The notes under the pieces: generated by a model | The model's input: the letters and a program-made list of their open reading frames with translations, nothing else | What the model was told of the DNA's origin: nothing | Databases searched by the model: none | Shown here: positions 28,973 to 36,264 of the stretch, one piece after another | Position numbering within the stretch: the stretch's first letter is position 1 | Layout: the number at the start of each line of letters is the position of its first letter | Source: Actinomycetes bacterium | GTDB lineage: Bacteria > Actinomycetota > Actinomycetes > Actinomycetales > Dermatophilaceae | Reading direction: 5' to 3' | Assembly (NCBI GenBank): GCA_029778715.1 | Contig: JAKOPT010000029.1 | Span: 58,348-122,347 of the forward strand | DNA length: 64,000 nucleotides | Translations under genes and position numbers: made by a program

Positions 28973-29199
28973 GCCCCACGCTCCAGGGCGGCCAGGCCGC
29001 GAAGTCGGCCGGCGAGGGCATCCATGCGATCCGCAATGGCCGTCATGGCGTTGCTGCGATCTTCGACGACGGAGTGGTAGTTGGTGGCGCCCGGTCCCTC
29101 CCAGGTCACGGCGCGGGCGCTGCGCACCAGGTGGGCTCGGGAACGGACATCGTCGGCGCATTGCTGCCACCCGTGGGCGAGGTGAAGGAGTTCATTCAT
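28969..29199 (-). CDS. small WXG100-like protein
   Basis: 76 residues: two helices joined by a turn carrying Trp-Glu-Gly (AVTWEGPGATNY), the WXG signature. Family members are about 100 residues, so this one is short. No signal peptide. An AAGG-type ribosome site lies about 8 nt before ATG 29199. The stop overlaps the following hydrolase start by ATGA, the pairing expected for an ESX-type chaperone/substrate pair. Confidence 0.65.
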   Translation of the reverse strand: MNELLHLAHGWQQCADDVRSRAHLVRSARAVTWEGPGATNYHSVVEDRSNAMTAIADRMDALAGRLRGLAALERGA

Positions 29200-29334
29200 A
29201 GGACCAGCCTTCGTGGGCCCGGGCACCGCCTCAAGGGCCCCGTGAAGGTTGTGGACGACACACCTTCGCGGGCAGCGGCTGTGGACAACCGATGGCCGGC
29301 GTTCGCCATACCGCACCGCCCGAGCCAGCCCTCC

Positions 29335-29346
29335 TACGCTGGCCGC
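29335..29346 (+). promoter_or_regulatory. -10 element of a leaderless mtr promoter
   Basis: TACGCT (29335-29340) is separated from the mtr ATG by exactly 6 nt, so transcription should begin at the start codon. Confidence 0.55.
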
Positions 29347-30822
29347 ATGCGCCATCACGACGTCGTCCTGCTCGGCACCGGCTCGGGCAACACGATCTTC
29401 ACCCGCCGATTCACGGGCCTGGACATCGCGATCGTCGAACCCGGGCCCTTCGGTGGCACCTGCCTCAACGTCGGCTGCATCCCGACGAAGATGTTCGTCC
29501 TGCCTGCCGACCGGGTCCAGGAGGCGCGCGACAGTGCCCGGCTCGGGATCCGGTTCGCCGATCCCGGGGTCGACTGGCCGGCCATTCGCGACCGGGTGTT
29601 CGGACGCGTGGACCCCATCGCCGACGGCGGGGAACGGCACCGACGCTCCCAACACAACGTGACCGTGTATGCCGCGAGCGCCCGGTTCGTGGGCGAGCGC
29701 CGGTTTGCGCTCTCGAGCGGCGAGCAGATCAGCGCCGACCGGGTGGTCGTGGCGGTCGGGTCCCGCCCCGCGGGCTACCCGGTCGACGGGTTGCGCGAGC
29801 CCGCCCCCCAGTTCGGGCTGCACACGTCCGACACGATCATGCGGCTGCGCGAGTTGCCCGAGACCATGATCATCGTGGGTGGCGGGTTCGTGGCCTGCGA
29901 GTTTGCCCACGTGTTCTCCTCGCTGGGGGTGCGGGTGACGCAGGTGCAGCGCTCGGAGCACCTGCTCCGGGGTGAGGATGAGGCGGTGTCGCGGCGCTAT
30001 ACGGAACTCGCCGGGGAGCGATACGACCTGCGCACGCAGCGGCTCGTGACGGCCGCGGTCCACGACGGGCGCACCTGGCGGCTGACGTTGCGGCATACCG
30101 GAGAGAGCGGCGCCGACAGCGGAACTGCCGGGGGCGGCGCCGACGAAATGGAAGCGAGCGGACGGCCCGAGGGGACCCCGGAGACGGTGACGGCGCCGGT
30201 CGTGCTGCTCGCGGTCGGCCGCCGGTCCAACGCCGACCGTCTCGACCCGGCCGCCGGCGGGCTGGCGCTCACCGCGCACGACCGGATCGTGGTCGACGCC
30301 GAGCAGCGCACCACCGCGCCCGGGGTGTGGGCCCTCGGCGACATCTGCAACGACTGGCAACTCAAACACGTCGCCAACCGCGAGGCGCGCACTGTCTCGC
30401 ACAACCTCCTCCTCGACCTCGGCCGCCTCGACCCGGGCGCGCAGCCGCTTCAGACCGATCACCGGTTCGTGCCGCATGCGGTATTCGGGTACCCGCAGGT
30501 CGCCTCGTTCGGCCCCACCCGGGGCGACCTGATCGCCGCGGGCCGGCCGTTCCTGGAGAAGACGCAGGCGTTCGGTGATGTCGCCTACGGCTGGGCGCTC
30601 GATGACCACGAGGGGTTCCTCACGGTGTATGCCGACCCGGACACCGAGCGGATTCTCGCCGCCCACTGCATCGGGCCGCAGGCGTCGACACTCATCCAGC
30701 CGCTGATCCAGGCCGCGACGTTCGGGCAGCGCGCGCACGACGTGGCCCGGGGGCAGTACTGGATCCACCCGGCCCTGTCCGAGGTCGTCGAGAACGCGCT
30801 GTTGGGGCTCGCGCCCGCCTGA
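29347..30822 (+). CDS. mtr: mycothione reductase
   Basis: 491 residues, class I pyridine nucleotide-disulfide oxidoreductase. The redox-active disulfide is in GGTCLNVGCIPTKMFV, the NAD(P)H-binding loop is IIVGGGFVACEFAHVF, FAD is held by GVWALGDICNDWQLKH, and the dimer-interface His-Glu pair is in YWIHPALSEVVENA. The N-terminal HHDVVLLGTGSGN (GTGSGN rather than GxGxxG) is diagnostic of the mycothione branch. It regenerates mycothiol, the actinobacterial low-molecular-weight thiol. A linker of about 30 residues near 260-285 is Gly/Ala/Glu-rich and unusually long. Confidence 0.92.
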   Translation: MRHHDVVLLGTGSGNTIFTRRFTGLDIAIVEPGPFGGTCLNVGCIPTKMFVLPADRVQEARDSARLGIRFADPGVDWPAIRDRVFGRVDPIADGGERHRRSQHNVTVYAASARFVGERRFALSSGEQISADRVVVAVGSRPAGYPVDGLREPAPQFGLHTSDTIMRLRELPETMIIVGGGFVACEFAHVFSSLGVRVTQVQRSEHLLRGEDEAVSRRYTELAGERYDLRTQRLVTAAVHDGRTWRLTLRHTGESGADSGTAGGGADEMEASGRPEGTPETVTAPVVLLAVGRRSNADRLDPAAGGLALTAHDRIVVDAEQRTTAPGVWALGDICNDWQLKHVANREARTVSHNLLLDLGRLDPGAQPLQTDHRFVPHAVFGYPQVASFGPTRGDLIAAGRPFLEKTQAFGDVAYGWALDDHEGFLTVYADPDTERILAAHCIGPQASTLIQPLIQAATFGQRAHDVARGQYWIHPALSEVVENALLGLAPA

Positions 30823-30955
30823 TTCGAGGTAATACCGCACGGATCCCCCGGCGTTTTTACCTCCAATCGCGGGCGGCGCACCGCGGCGGGGGCGCCGCAG
30901 CGGGATGGCGAGCGGAGGCGTAGGTTGGGGGTGGCCCATCAATGAGGAGGAACCC

Positions 30956-31366
30956 ATGTCCCAAGAGGTCGTCGTTCGCGACCTGAGCGTCGACGAGTGC
31001 TGGAACCTGTTGCGCGCCAACACGTTCGGGCGCTTGGCGTACCACCTGCGGGGGCGCACGATGATCGCGCCGATCAACTACTCGCTGATGGGCGAGAAGA
31101 TCGTCTTCCGGACCGCCGAGGGCTCGAAGTTCTATGCCCTCAAGGTCGAGGACTTCGTGGCCTTCGAGTTCGACGAGCACGACGGGCGCACCGCGTCCAG
31201 CGTCGTCGCGCACGGCACGGTCAAGGAGGTCCTCGCCGAGGAGGATGCCGCCGAGATCACGGTCAACCTGCGCCCGTGGGTGCGCACCGAGAAGCGGCAT
31301 GTCCTCGTCATCGAGGTCAACGAGATCACCGGCCGCACCTTCATCCTCGACAGCGAAGCCTTCTAG
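30956..31366 (+). CDS. pyridoxamine 5'-phosphate oxidase family (flavin split-barrel) protein
   Basis: 136 residues. CWNLLRANTFGRLAYHLRG followed by PINYSLMGEKIVFRTAEGSKF is the usual start of small actinobacterial split-barrel proteins that bind FMN, F420 or heme. No specific substrate can be assigned. A strong GAGGAGG lies 5 nt before ATG 30956. The stop TAG overlaps the convergent VOC stop within one CTAG. Confidence 0.85.
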   Translation: MSQEVVVRDLSVDECWNLLRANTFGRLAYHLRGRTMIAPINYSLMGEKIVFRTAEGSKFYALKVEDFVAFEFDEHDGRTASSVVAHGTVKEVLAEEDAAEITVNLRPWVRTEKRHVLVIEVNEITGRTFILDSEAF

Positions 31367-32151
31367 GGCGCGCTTCGGAGGCGGCCCGTGGCCGGGTTGC
31401 GGTCGGTGAGGCAGTAGGTCCGCCCGAGCGGGTCGCGCAGTACGGTCCATCGCGGGCCGTCCCCGACGATGGTGGCGCCGTGGGCGGTATGCCGTGCCAG
31501 GGTTGCGTTGCGGTCGGCGCAGGCGAGGTCGAGATGGGCGCGGGCGGGGCCGGCCGACTCGCCGAGGCGTTGGAGCAGGAGCCGGATGGGTATGCCGTCC
31601 GGTCGCCGCAGCGCGGTGAACTTCGCGCGCGTGTTGGGCAGGGGCGGCCAGCCGGTGAGGCTAGCCCAGAAGTCGACCTCGCGCGCGTAGGCGCTGTCCG
31701 GGATGTCCAGACACACCTGATCGACGAGGTCGGGCTCACCGACACGGACCTGGGCCGACATGGACGCGGAGGCTTCGGGGTGGGCCGAACCCGCGCCGGG
31801 CGGCGCGGCATACCGGGTGAAACAGAAGACGAACCCGGCGGGCGAGGCGAGGATGACCACCTGATCGTCGCCGAGGGTGGCGAGTTCGCGGGCGCCGAGG
31901 GCGAGGGCTTGGTGGGCGGCAGCGCGGGGACGTTCCACATCGAGGTCGAGGTGGATGCCGCGCCCGGACCCGGTGGCCTGCATCTTGAGCCACGGTGCGC
32001 CCAGCCGCGGGAGCAGGGTGAGGAACTCGTCGTCCGCGCCCCGGCGGGGCGAGGCCGTGGTGCGAGTGAGGGCGCTCCAGTAGGTGAGGGCCTCCTCGAA
32101 ACTCGCGCGGGGTTCGTCGAGGAAGGCCCAGACCCATTGGATGCCGCTCAT
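31363..32151 (-). CDS. VOC (glyoxalase-like) family protein
   Basis: 262 residues made of two VOC-type halves: residues 1-125 (WVWAFLDEP to FVFCFTRY) and 140-255 (VCLDIPDSAYAREVDFWASL to TVLRDPLGRTYCLTDR). Such proteins bind a metal and a small ligand; the ligand is unknown. It is convergent with the flavin protein, the two stops sharing CTAG. Two 18-bp direct repeats lie just upstream, suggesting regulator control. Confidence 0.8.
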   Translation of the reverse strand: MSGIQWVWAFLDEPRASFEEALTYWSALTRTTASPRRGADDEFLTLLPRLGAPWLKMQATGSGRGIHLDLDVERPRAAAHQALALGARELATLGDDQVVILASPAGFVFCFTRYAAPPGAGSAHPEASASMSAQVRVGEPDLVDQVCLDIPDSAYAREVDFWASLTGWPPLPNTRAKFTALRRPDGIPIRLLLQRLGESAGPARAHLDLACADRNATLARHTAHGATIVGDGPRWTVLRDPLGRTYCLTDRNPATGRLRSAP

Positions 32152-32164
32152 GCCCCCAGTGTGA

Positions 32165-32205
32165 ACGCTACTTTTTGCACACGTTCTACGCTACCTTTCG
32201 CACAC
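32165..32205. promoter_or_regulatory. paired 18-bp direct repeats upstream of the VOC gene
   Basis: ACGCTACTTTTTGCACAC (32165-32182) and ACGCTACCTTTCGCACAC (32188-32205) differ at two bases and start 23 bp apart, about two helical turns. They sit 14-54 bp before the VOC start, where a dimeric regulator could bind co-operatively. The regulator is unknown. Confidence 0.6.
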
Positions 32206-32217
32206 CCCACCACGGCG

Positions 32218-33522
32218 TCAGGCCAAGGCCATCGCACGGGTGACGAGGGGGCGGGAGGCCCACAGGCCGAGCACGCTGAGGAAAGCCGTCGCGACCACTG
32301 CGCCAAAGAAATACACCAGCACCTGCAGCCCCATCATGGAGATCGGCAGCAGGATGAGCGAGGCCACCCCACCGGCGAGGACGAAGGTTGCGAGCAGCGG
32401 CGCCACCACCTCGAGCAGGCGGGCTCGGTGCAGGGTTTCCGGCGGGCAACCGGCCAGGGCCAGGGCGCGGTAGCCAAGGCGTTGGTCGATGACCCGCGAG
32501 GCATGCACGACGCCGGCCGAGGTGGCGGCGACCAGCCCGACGATGGCCAACGTGATGAGGGCGCCCATGCGCATATCGGTGCCGACATAGGGGTAGTCGC
32601 CTGCCCCGTCGGGAATGACACTCGTCACGGCGGCGAGCGCGGCGAGCATGACGGTCAGGCCCATCGTGCTGCTCGCCCGCCACGCGCTGCGCGGGTCGTC
32701 GACGATCCGGCGCCCGGCAAGGAGCCGCTCCGGCGTCGACGCGGTCGCGGCCACCGCCCGCCCGAAGAGCATCATCACCCAGGGGCCGATGACGTTGATC
32801 GCGGCCACCATGGCGACGAGGAACCCGATGACCACGGCGATCCCCCCGCCGAACACGCCTCGGCTGGCGACCACCCAGCCGATCAGCACCACGACGAACA
32901 CGAGCAGACGCAGGGCGCTGAGTTTCGCCGGTGTCGTGCGCGCACTCACGCCCAGCGGGGTGACGACGACCGCGGCCAAACTCACCGCGCCCGAGACCAC
33001 CGCGAGGGCGACGACGCCGAGGACGACGAGCAGCGCCAGTCCCCACCCCACCCAGAGCGGCGCGACCCCAAAAGGCTTCCCGTCGAACGGGATGCGGGCG
33101 AGCAGCGGCAAGCTCGCGGCATACAGGCCGATGCCGGCCACCCCGCCGAGGAGGGCTTGCGAGGCGGACTCCAGCAACGTCATGGCGAGCGTTTGACCGC
33201 TGGTCGCGCCGGCGAGGCGAAGGTTGGCGAGGCGGGCGTTGCGGCGGGCGACCGTGAGGCGCGCGGCGAGGCCGCCGAGGGTGAGGATCGGGACGGCCAT
33301 CAGGCCGGCGGCGATGTAGGCGAGGACGACATAGAGGTATGCCGGGTCGTGGACGGGGTCCGCCCCCGGCGCCACGCGGGCGCGAAAGGCGAGGACCCCA
33401 CCGAGGGCGACGAGCAGTGAACCGGTCGCGACGGCGAAGGCGGTGACCGCGAGGAGGCCGGGCAGGCGGGTGGTCGCGGACTCGTGGCGGCGCAGCAGCC
33501 ACCAGAGGCGCACCGTGGTCAT
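32218..33522 (-). CDS. ABC transporter FtsX-like permease
   Basis: 434 residues with about eight to ten hydrophobic helices. The N-terminus is RLWWLLRRHE and the segment AARLTVARRNARLANLRLAGAT is the coupling region seen in actinobacterial MacB/FtsX-type permeases. A second helix set follows from about residue 310. ATG 33522 overlaps the ATPase stop (ATGA). The pair probably exports a peptide or lipid, or extracts a lipoprotein; the substrate is unknown. Confidence 0.85.
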   Translation of the reverse strand: MTTVRLWWLLRRHESATTRLPGLLAVTAFAVATGSLLVALGGVLAFRARVAPGADPVHDPAYLYVVLAYIAAGLMAVPILTLGGLAARLTVARRNARLANLRLAGATSGQTLAMTLLESASQALLGGVAGIGLYAASLPLLARIPFDGKPFGVAPLWVGWGLALLVVLGVVALAVVSGAVSLAAVVVTPLGVSARTTPAKLSALRLLVFVVVLIGWVVASRGVFGGGIAVVIGFLVAMVAAINVIGPWVMMLFGRAVAATASTPERLLAGRRIVDDPRSAWRASSTMGLTVMLAALAAVTSVIPDGAGDYPYVGTDMRMGALITLAIVGLVAATSAGVVHASRVIDQRLGYRALALAGCPPETLHRARLLEVVAPLLATFVLAGGVASLILLPISMMGLQVLVYFFGAVVATAFLSVLGLWASRPLVTRAMALA

Positions 33523-34310
33523 CGGGCCACCGCCTGGAGAGCGCGCGCGGTGTCGTGGACGATGGCGCCGTCGCGCATGGTGACGACGCGCTGGCAGAGC
33601 CCGGCGACTTCCGAGTCGTGGGTGACGACGACGAGAGCGGCGCCGTGGGCGCGGGTGGCGGCGAGCAGTTGGCCGAGGACGCCGGCGCCCGTGTCGCGGT
33701 CGAGGGCTCCGGTGGGTTCGTCGGCGAAGACGACTCCCGGGTTGGCCGCGAGCGCCCTCGCGATGGCGACCCGCTGGGCCTGGCCACCAGAAAGTTCGCC
33801 GGGGCGCCGGTCGGCGAGGCCGGTCAGGCCGAGAGCGTCGAGGATGGGTTGGGTGCGGGCCAGGGCGGTCGCGCGCGGGACGCCGGCGAGCATGAGCGGG
33901 AGGGCCGCGTTCTCGCCGGCGGGCAGTTCGGGCAGGAGTTGGCCCGACTGGAAGACGAACCCGAAGTCGCTGCGGCGCAGCCGGCTTCGCTCGCGATCGG
34001 AGAGCTTGGTGAGGTCGGCGCCGCGCCAGTGGACGCTGCCCTCGGTGGGGCGCAGGACCCCGGCGAGGACGTGCAGCAGGGTCGTCTTGCCCGAACCCGA
34101 CGGACCCATGACCGCTAGCGATTCGCCGGGAGTGACGGTGAGGTGGACCCCGCGTAGCGCGGGCGCCTCGTCGGGGCGCGCGGTGTAGCGGTGGACCAGT
34201 CCGGTCGCGACGAGCGGGCTGCCGGTGGTCGTGAGTTGGCCGGTTGCGGCCGGTTCGGCGTGGCTGCCGCGGCCGGGGTATGCCGCGGGCATCGTGGTCG
34301 TGGTGTTCAT
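33519..34310 (-). CDS. ABC transporter ATP-binding protein (LolD/MacB type)
   Basis: 263 residues. Walker A is GPSGSGKTTLLH, the Q-loop is FVFQSGQLLPEL, the signature is LSGGQAQRVAIARAL, Walker B is VVFADEPTGALD, and the switch His is in VVVTHDSEVA. Short spacing places it in the LolD/MacB exporter class. An N-terminal disordered stretch of about 30 residues precedes the domain. Coupled to the FtsX-like permease. Confidence 0.92.
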   Translation of the reverse strand: MNTTTTMPAAYPGRGSHAEPAATGQLTTTGSPLVATGLVHRYTARPDEAPALRGVHLTVTPGESLAVMGPSGSGKTTLLHVLAGVLRPTEGSVHWRGADLTKLSDRERSRLRRSDFGFVFQSGQLLPELPAGENAALPLMLAGVPRATALARTQPILDALGLTGLADRRPGELSGGQAQRVAIARALAANPGVVFADEPTGALDRDTGAGVLGQLLAATRAHGAALVVVTHDSEVAGLCQRVVTMRDGAIVHDTARALQAVAR

Positions 34311-34348
34311 GCTTCCAGCGTGGCTGGGTGGGCAGGGTCAGCACATCG

Positions 34349-34409
34349 GGCCACGGTCTGGTCTTGACCGCTCGAGGGGCGGCGCGGCATCCGACCACGG
34401 TCTGATCCT
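34349..34409. promoter_or_regulatory. direct repeats upstream of the ABC operon
   Basis: CCACGGTCTGGTC (near 34350) and CCACGGTCTGATC (near 34397) are 13-bp direct repeats about 47 bp apart in the 220-base gap between the divergent ABC operon and TA genes. They could be regulator sites for the ABC operon; no regulator gene is adjacent. Confidence 0.4.
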
Positions 34410-34499
34410 CAGCGTTGGCGCCGATGCCTCGGGCCCCGCGCGCAACTGAGGGCCTCCACTCGCCCCCTCCCCGCAACACCCCCCCCCGCATCCCACTCC

Positions 34500-34536
34500 T
34501 TGTCGTGGCATAGTCATGCTATAGATATGGCATGAC
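34500..34536 (+). promoter_or_regulatory. promoter and operator-like inverted repeat of the TA operon
   Basis: GTCATGC (34513-34519) and GCATGAC (34530-34536) are perfect inverted arms spanning TATAGA (34520-34525), which lies 6 nt before the antitoxin ATG 34532. TTGTCG at 34500-34505 could be the -35. An inverted repeat over the promoter is the normal layout for antitoxin autorepression. Confidence 0.65.
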
Positions 34537-34777
34537 TCGGGTCAGAGTGAGCACGACCGTGGACGCGGAGTTGATCGCGACGGCCCGTGAAGTTCACGGG
34601 GGCGGCACCGATGCCAGCGTGATCGAGGCAGCCCTGCGCGCACTCCTCGCCGCACACCACCGGGCCGAAGTCGATGCGGCATACGACATGGCTTGGGCCG
34701 CTATGCCGGTCGACACGCCCGACGAGTGGGGCGATCTGGCCTCGTTCGGCGCCGCGGTCCGACGGGCGTCCCGTTGA
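34532..34777 (+). CDS. MazE/VapB-like antitoxin
   Basis: 81 residues. The start, [20 protein letters not shown], has the form of a ribbon-helix-helix antitoxin with a strand then a helix; the acidic, Trp-containing C-terminus ([12 protein letters not shown]) is the usual toxin-binding tail. The stop overlaps the next start as TTGA. The inverted repeat over the promoter suggests autorepression. Confidence 0.75.
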   Translation: MTRVRVSTTVDAELIATAREVHGGGTDASVIEAALRALLAAHHRAEVDAAYDMAWAAMPVDTPDEWGDLASFGAAVRRASR

Positions 34778-35115
34778 GCGCGCGCTTCTCCGGCCCGCCC
34801 GAGCGCGGCGAGGTGTGGTGGTGCGAACTCGACACCATCGGGCGACGACCGGTTGTCGTGCTCTCGCGCGACGCTGCCATCCGGGGGCGCCGGCTGGCGC
34901 TCGTCGCGCCTTGCACCACGACCGTTCGCGGCCTGCCCAGCGAAGTCGGTCTGGACCCAGGCACCGACCCCGTCCCACGGCCGTGCGTCGTCACGCTCGA
35001 TGCCTGCGAGTCAGCGCCGGTCGCTCTCTTGGTGGACCGCCTCGGCCGCCTCTCAGGAGCGCGGATGGGTGCCGTGTGCCGCGCGCTCGCCATCGCGGTC
35101 GACTGTCCTGCGTGA
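34774..35115 (+). CDS. MazF/PemK-like toxin
   Basis: 113 residues starting at TTG 34774, inside the TTGA overlap. [23 protein letters not shown] is the PemK/MazF start, with the Gly-Arg-Pro strand; the ending [17 protein letters not shown] is the conserved second half. Members are mRNA interferases. TTG fits the overlap and is the only start giving a normal length. Confidence 0.85.
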   Translation: MSARFSGPPERGEVWWCELDTIGRRPVVVLSRDAAIRGRRLALVAPCTTTVRGLPSEVGLDPGTDPVPRPCVVTLDACESAPVALLVDRLGRLSGARMGAVCRALAIAVDCPA

Positions 35116-35197
35116 GGTGGACTCCGCGCCGGTCAGGGCATCGCAGTCGGGTTCCGTTGGGTTCGCCGCTCCTCGCCGAGATCGGCGCGAGTCTTGG

Positions 35198-36238
35198 TCA
35201 GTCGGCGCGCGGCGACGTGCGGTCGCCCACCAGGGCCCGCGCCGCCGCGGGCAGGTGTGGCCAGGTGGCGGTGAGGCGCTCGCGCCACCAGGCCGCCCGT
35301 TTCGGCGGGGCGGCCCAGCGGGTGAGGAGGTCGGGGTCGGCGGCAACGCGGCATACGGGCAACTCTCCCGCGACCGGGCGCAGCGGGGAGGCCGCCACGT
35401 CCCCGGTGAACAGGCCCACGGTCCCCAACCCGCAGGCGTGCTCGAGCTTGGGGAGGGCGGCGGCGAGCGCGACCCCGGCGGCGATGCCGATGCTCGTGTC
35501 GAGCGCGGAGGACACGACCGCGGGCAGGCCGGTGGCGGCGACGATGTCGAGGGCCGCGGCGACCCCGCCGAGGGGGGCGACCTTGACGACGATGAGGTCG
35601 GCGGCGTGCAGGTCTCGCACCCGCAGCGGGTCGTCGGCCTTGCGGATCGATTCGTCGGCGGCGATGGGGACGTCGATGCGGCGGCGGGCCAGGTCGCGAC
35701 GCAGAGCGGCTAGGTCTTCGACAGTGGCACAAGGCTGTTCGGCATATTCGAGGTCGTATGCCGCGAGTTTGGTCAGCGCCTCACTCGCCTCGGCGAGGCT
35801 CCAGGCGCCGTTGGCGTCGACCCGGATGCGGGCGCTCGGGCCGAGGGCGGCGCGGACGGCGGTCACCCGGTCGAGGTCGTCGGCGAGGGTTTGGCCGGGT
35901 TGGGCGACCTTGATCTTGGCCGTCGTCGCGCCGGGGAATCGGGTCAAGATCGCGGGAACGTCGTCGGCGGGGATCGCGGGAACGGTCGCGTTGACCGGCA
36001 CCGTATGCCGCACCGGCGCCGGCCAGGTGCCCCACGCCGCTTCGAGCGCGGCGGCGAGCCAGCGGGCCGCTTCGGGCGGTGGATAGTCGAGGAAAGGACC
36101 CCATTCGCCCCAGCCGTTCGGCCCTTCAATGAGGGCGACCTCGCGGGTCGTGATTCCCCGGAACGACACCCGCATCGGGATGCCCACGACCTGCAGGCCA
36201 TCCAGTGGCTGCGGCGAACTCAACACCCGACATCCCAT
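35198..36238 (-). CDS. menC: o-succinylbenzoate synthase
   Basis: 346 residues, enolase superfamily. Catalytic Lys is in TAKIKV, the metal-binding Asp, Glu and Asp are in RVDANGAW, EYAEQPC and AADES, and a second Lys in IVVKVAPLGG. It dehydrates SHCHC to o-succinylbenzoate, the substrate of MenE. It follows the kinase gene by 26 bp on the same strand, so it may be read from the kinase promoter. ATG 36238 is the first good start. Confidence 0.92.
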   Translation of the reverse strand: MGCRVLSSPQPLDGLQVVGIPMRVSFRGITTREVALIEGPNGWGEWGPFLDYPPPEAARWLAAALEAAWGTWPAPVRHTVPVNATVPAIPADDVPAILTRFPGATTAKIKVAQPGQTLADDLDRVTAVRAALGPSARIRVDANGAWSLAEASEALTKLAAYDLEYAEQPCATVEDLAALRRDLARRRIDVPIAADESIRKADDPLRVRDLHAADLIVVKVAPLGGVAAALDIVAATGLPAVVSSALDTSIGIAAGVALAAALPKLEHACGLGTVGLFTGDVAASPLRPVAGELPVCRVAADPDLLTRWAAPPKRAAWWRERLTATWPHLPAAARALVGDRTSPRAD

Positions 36239-36264
36239 CGTCTATGGCGACTCACACATGGAGC

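Noticed and set aside
30820..30870. Terminator after mtr (GAGGTAA and TTACCTC, with TTTTT)
   Set aside because: The arms are only 7 bp, the loop is about 26 nt and the T-run is inside it. Too weak to call.
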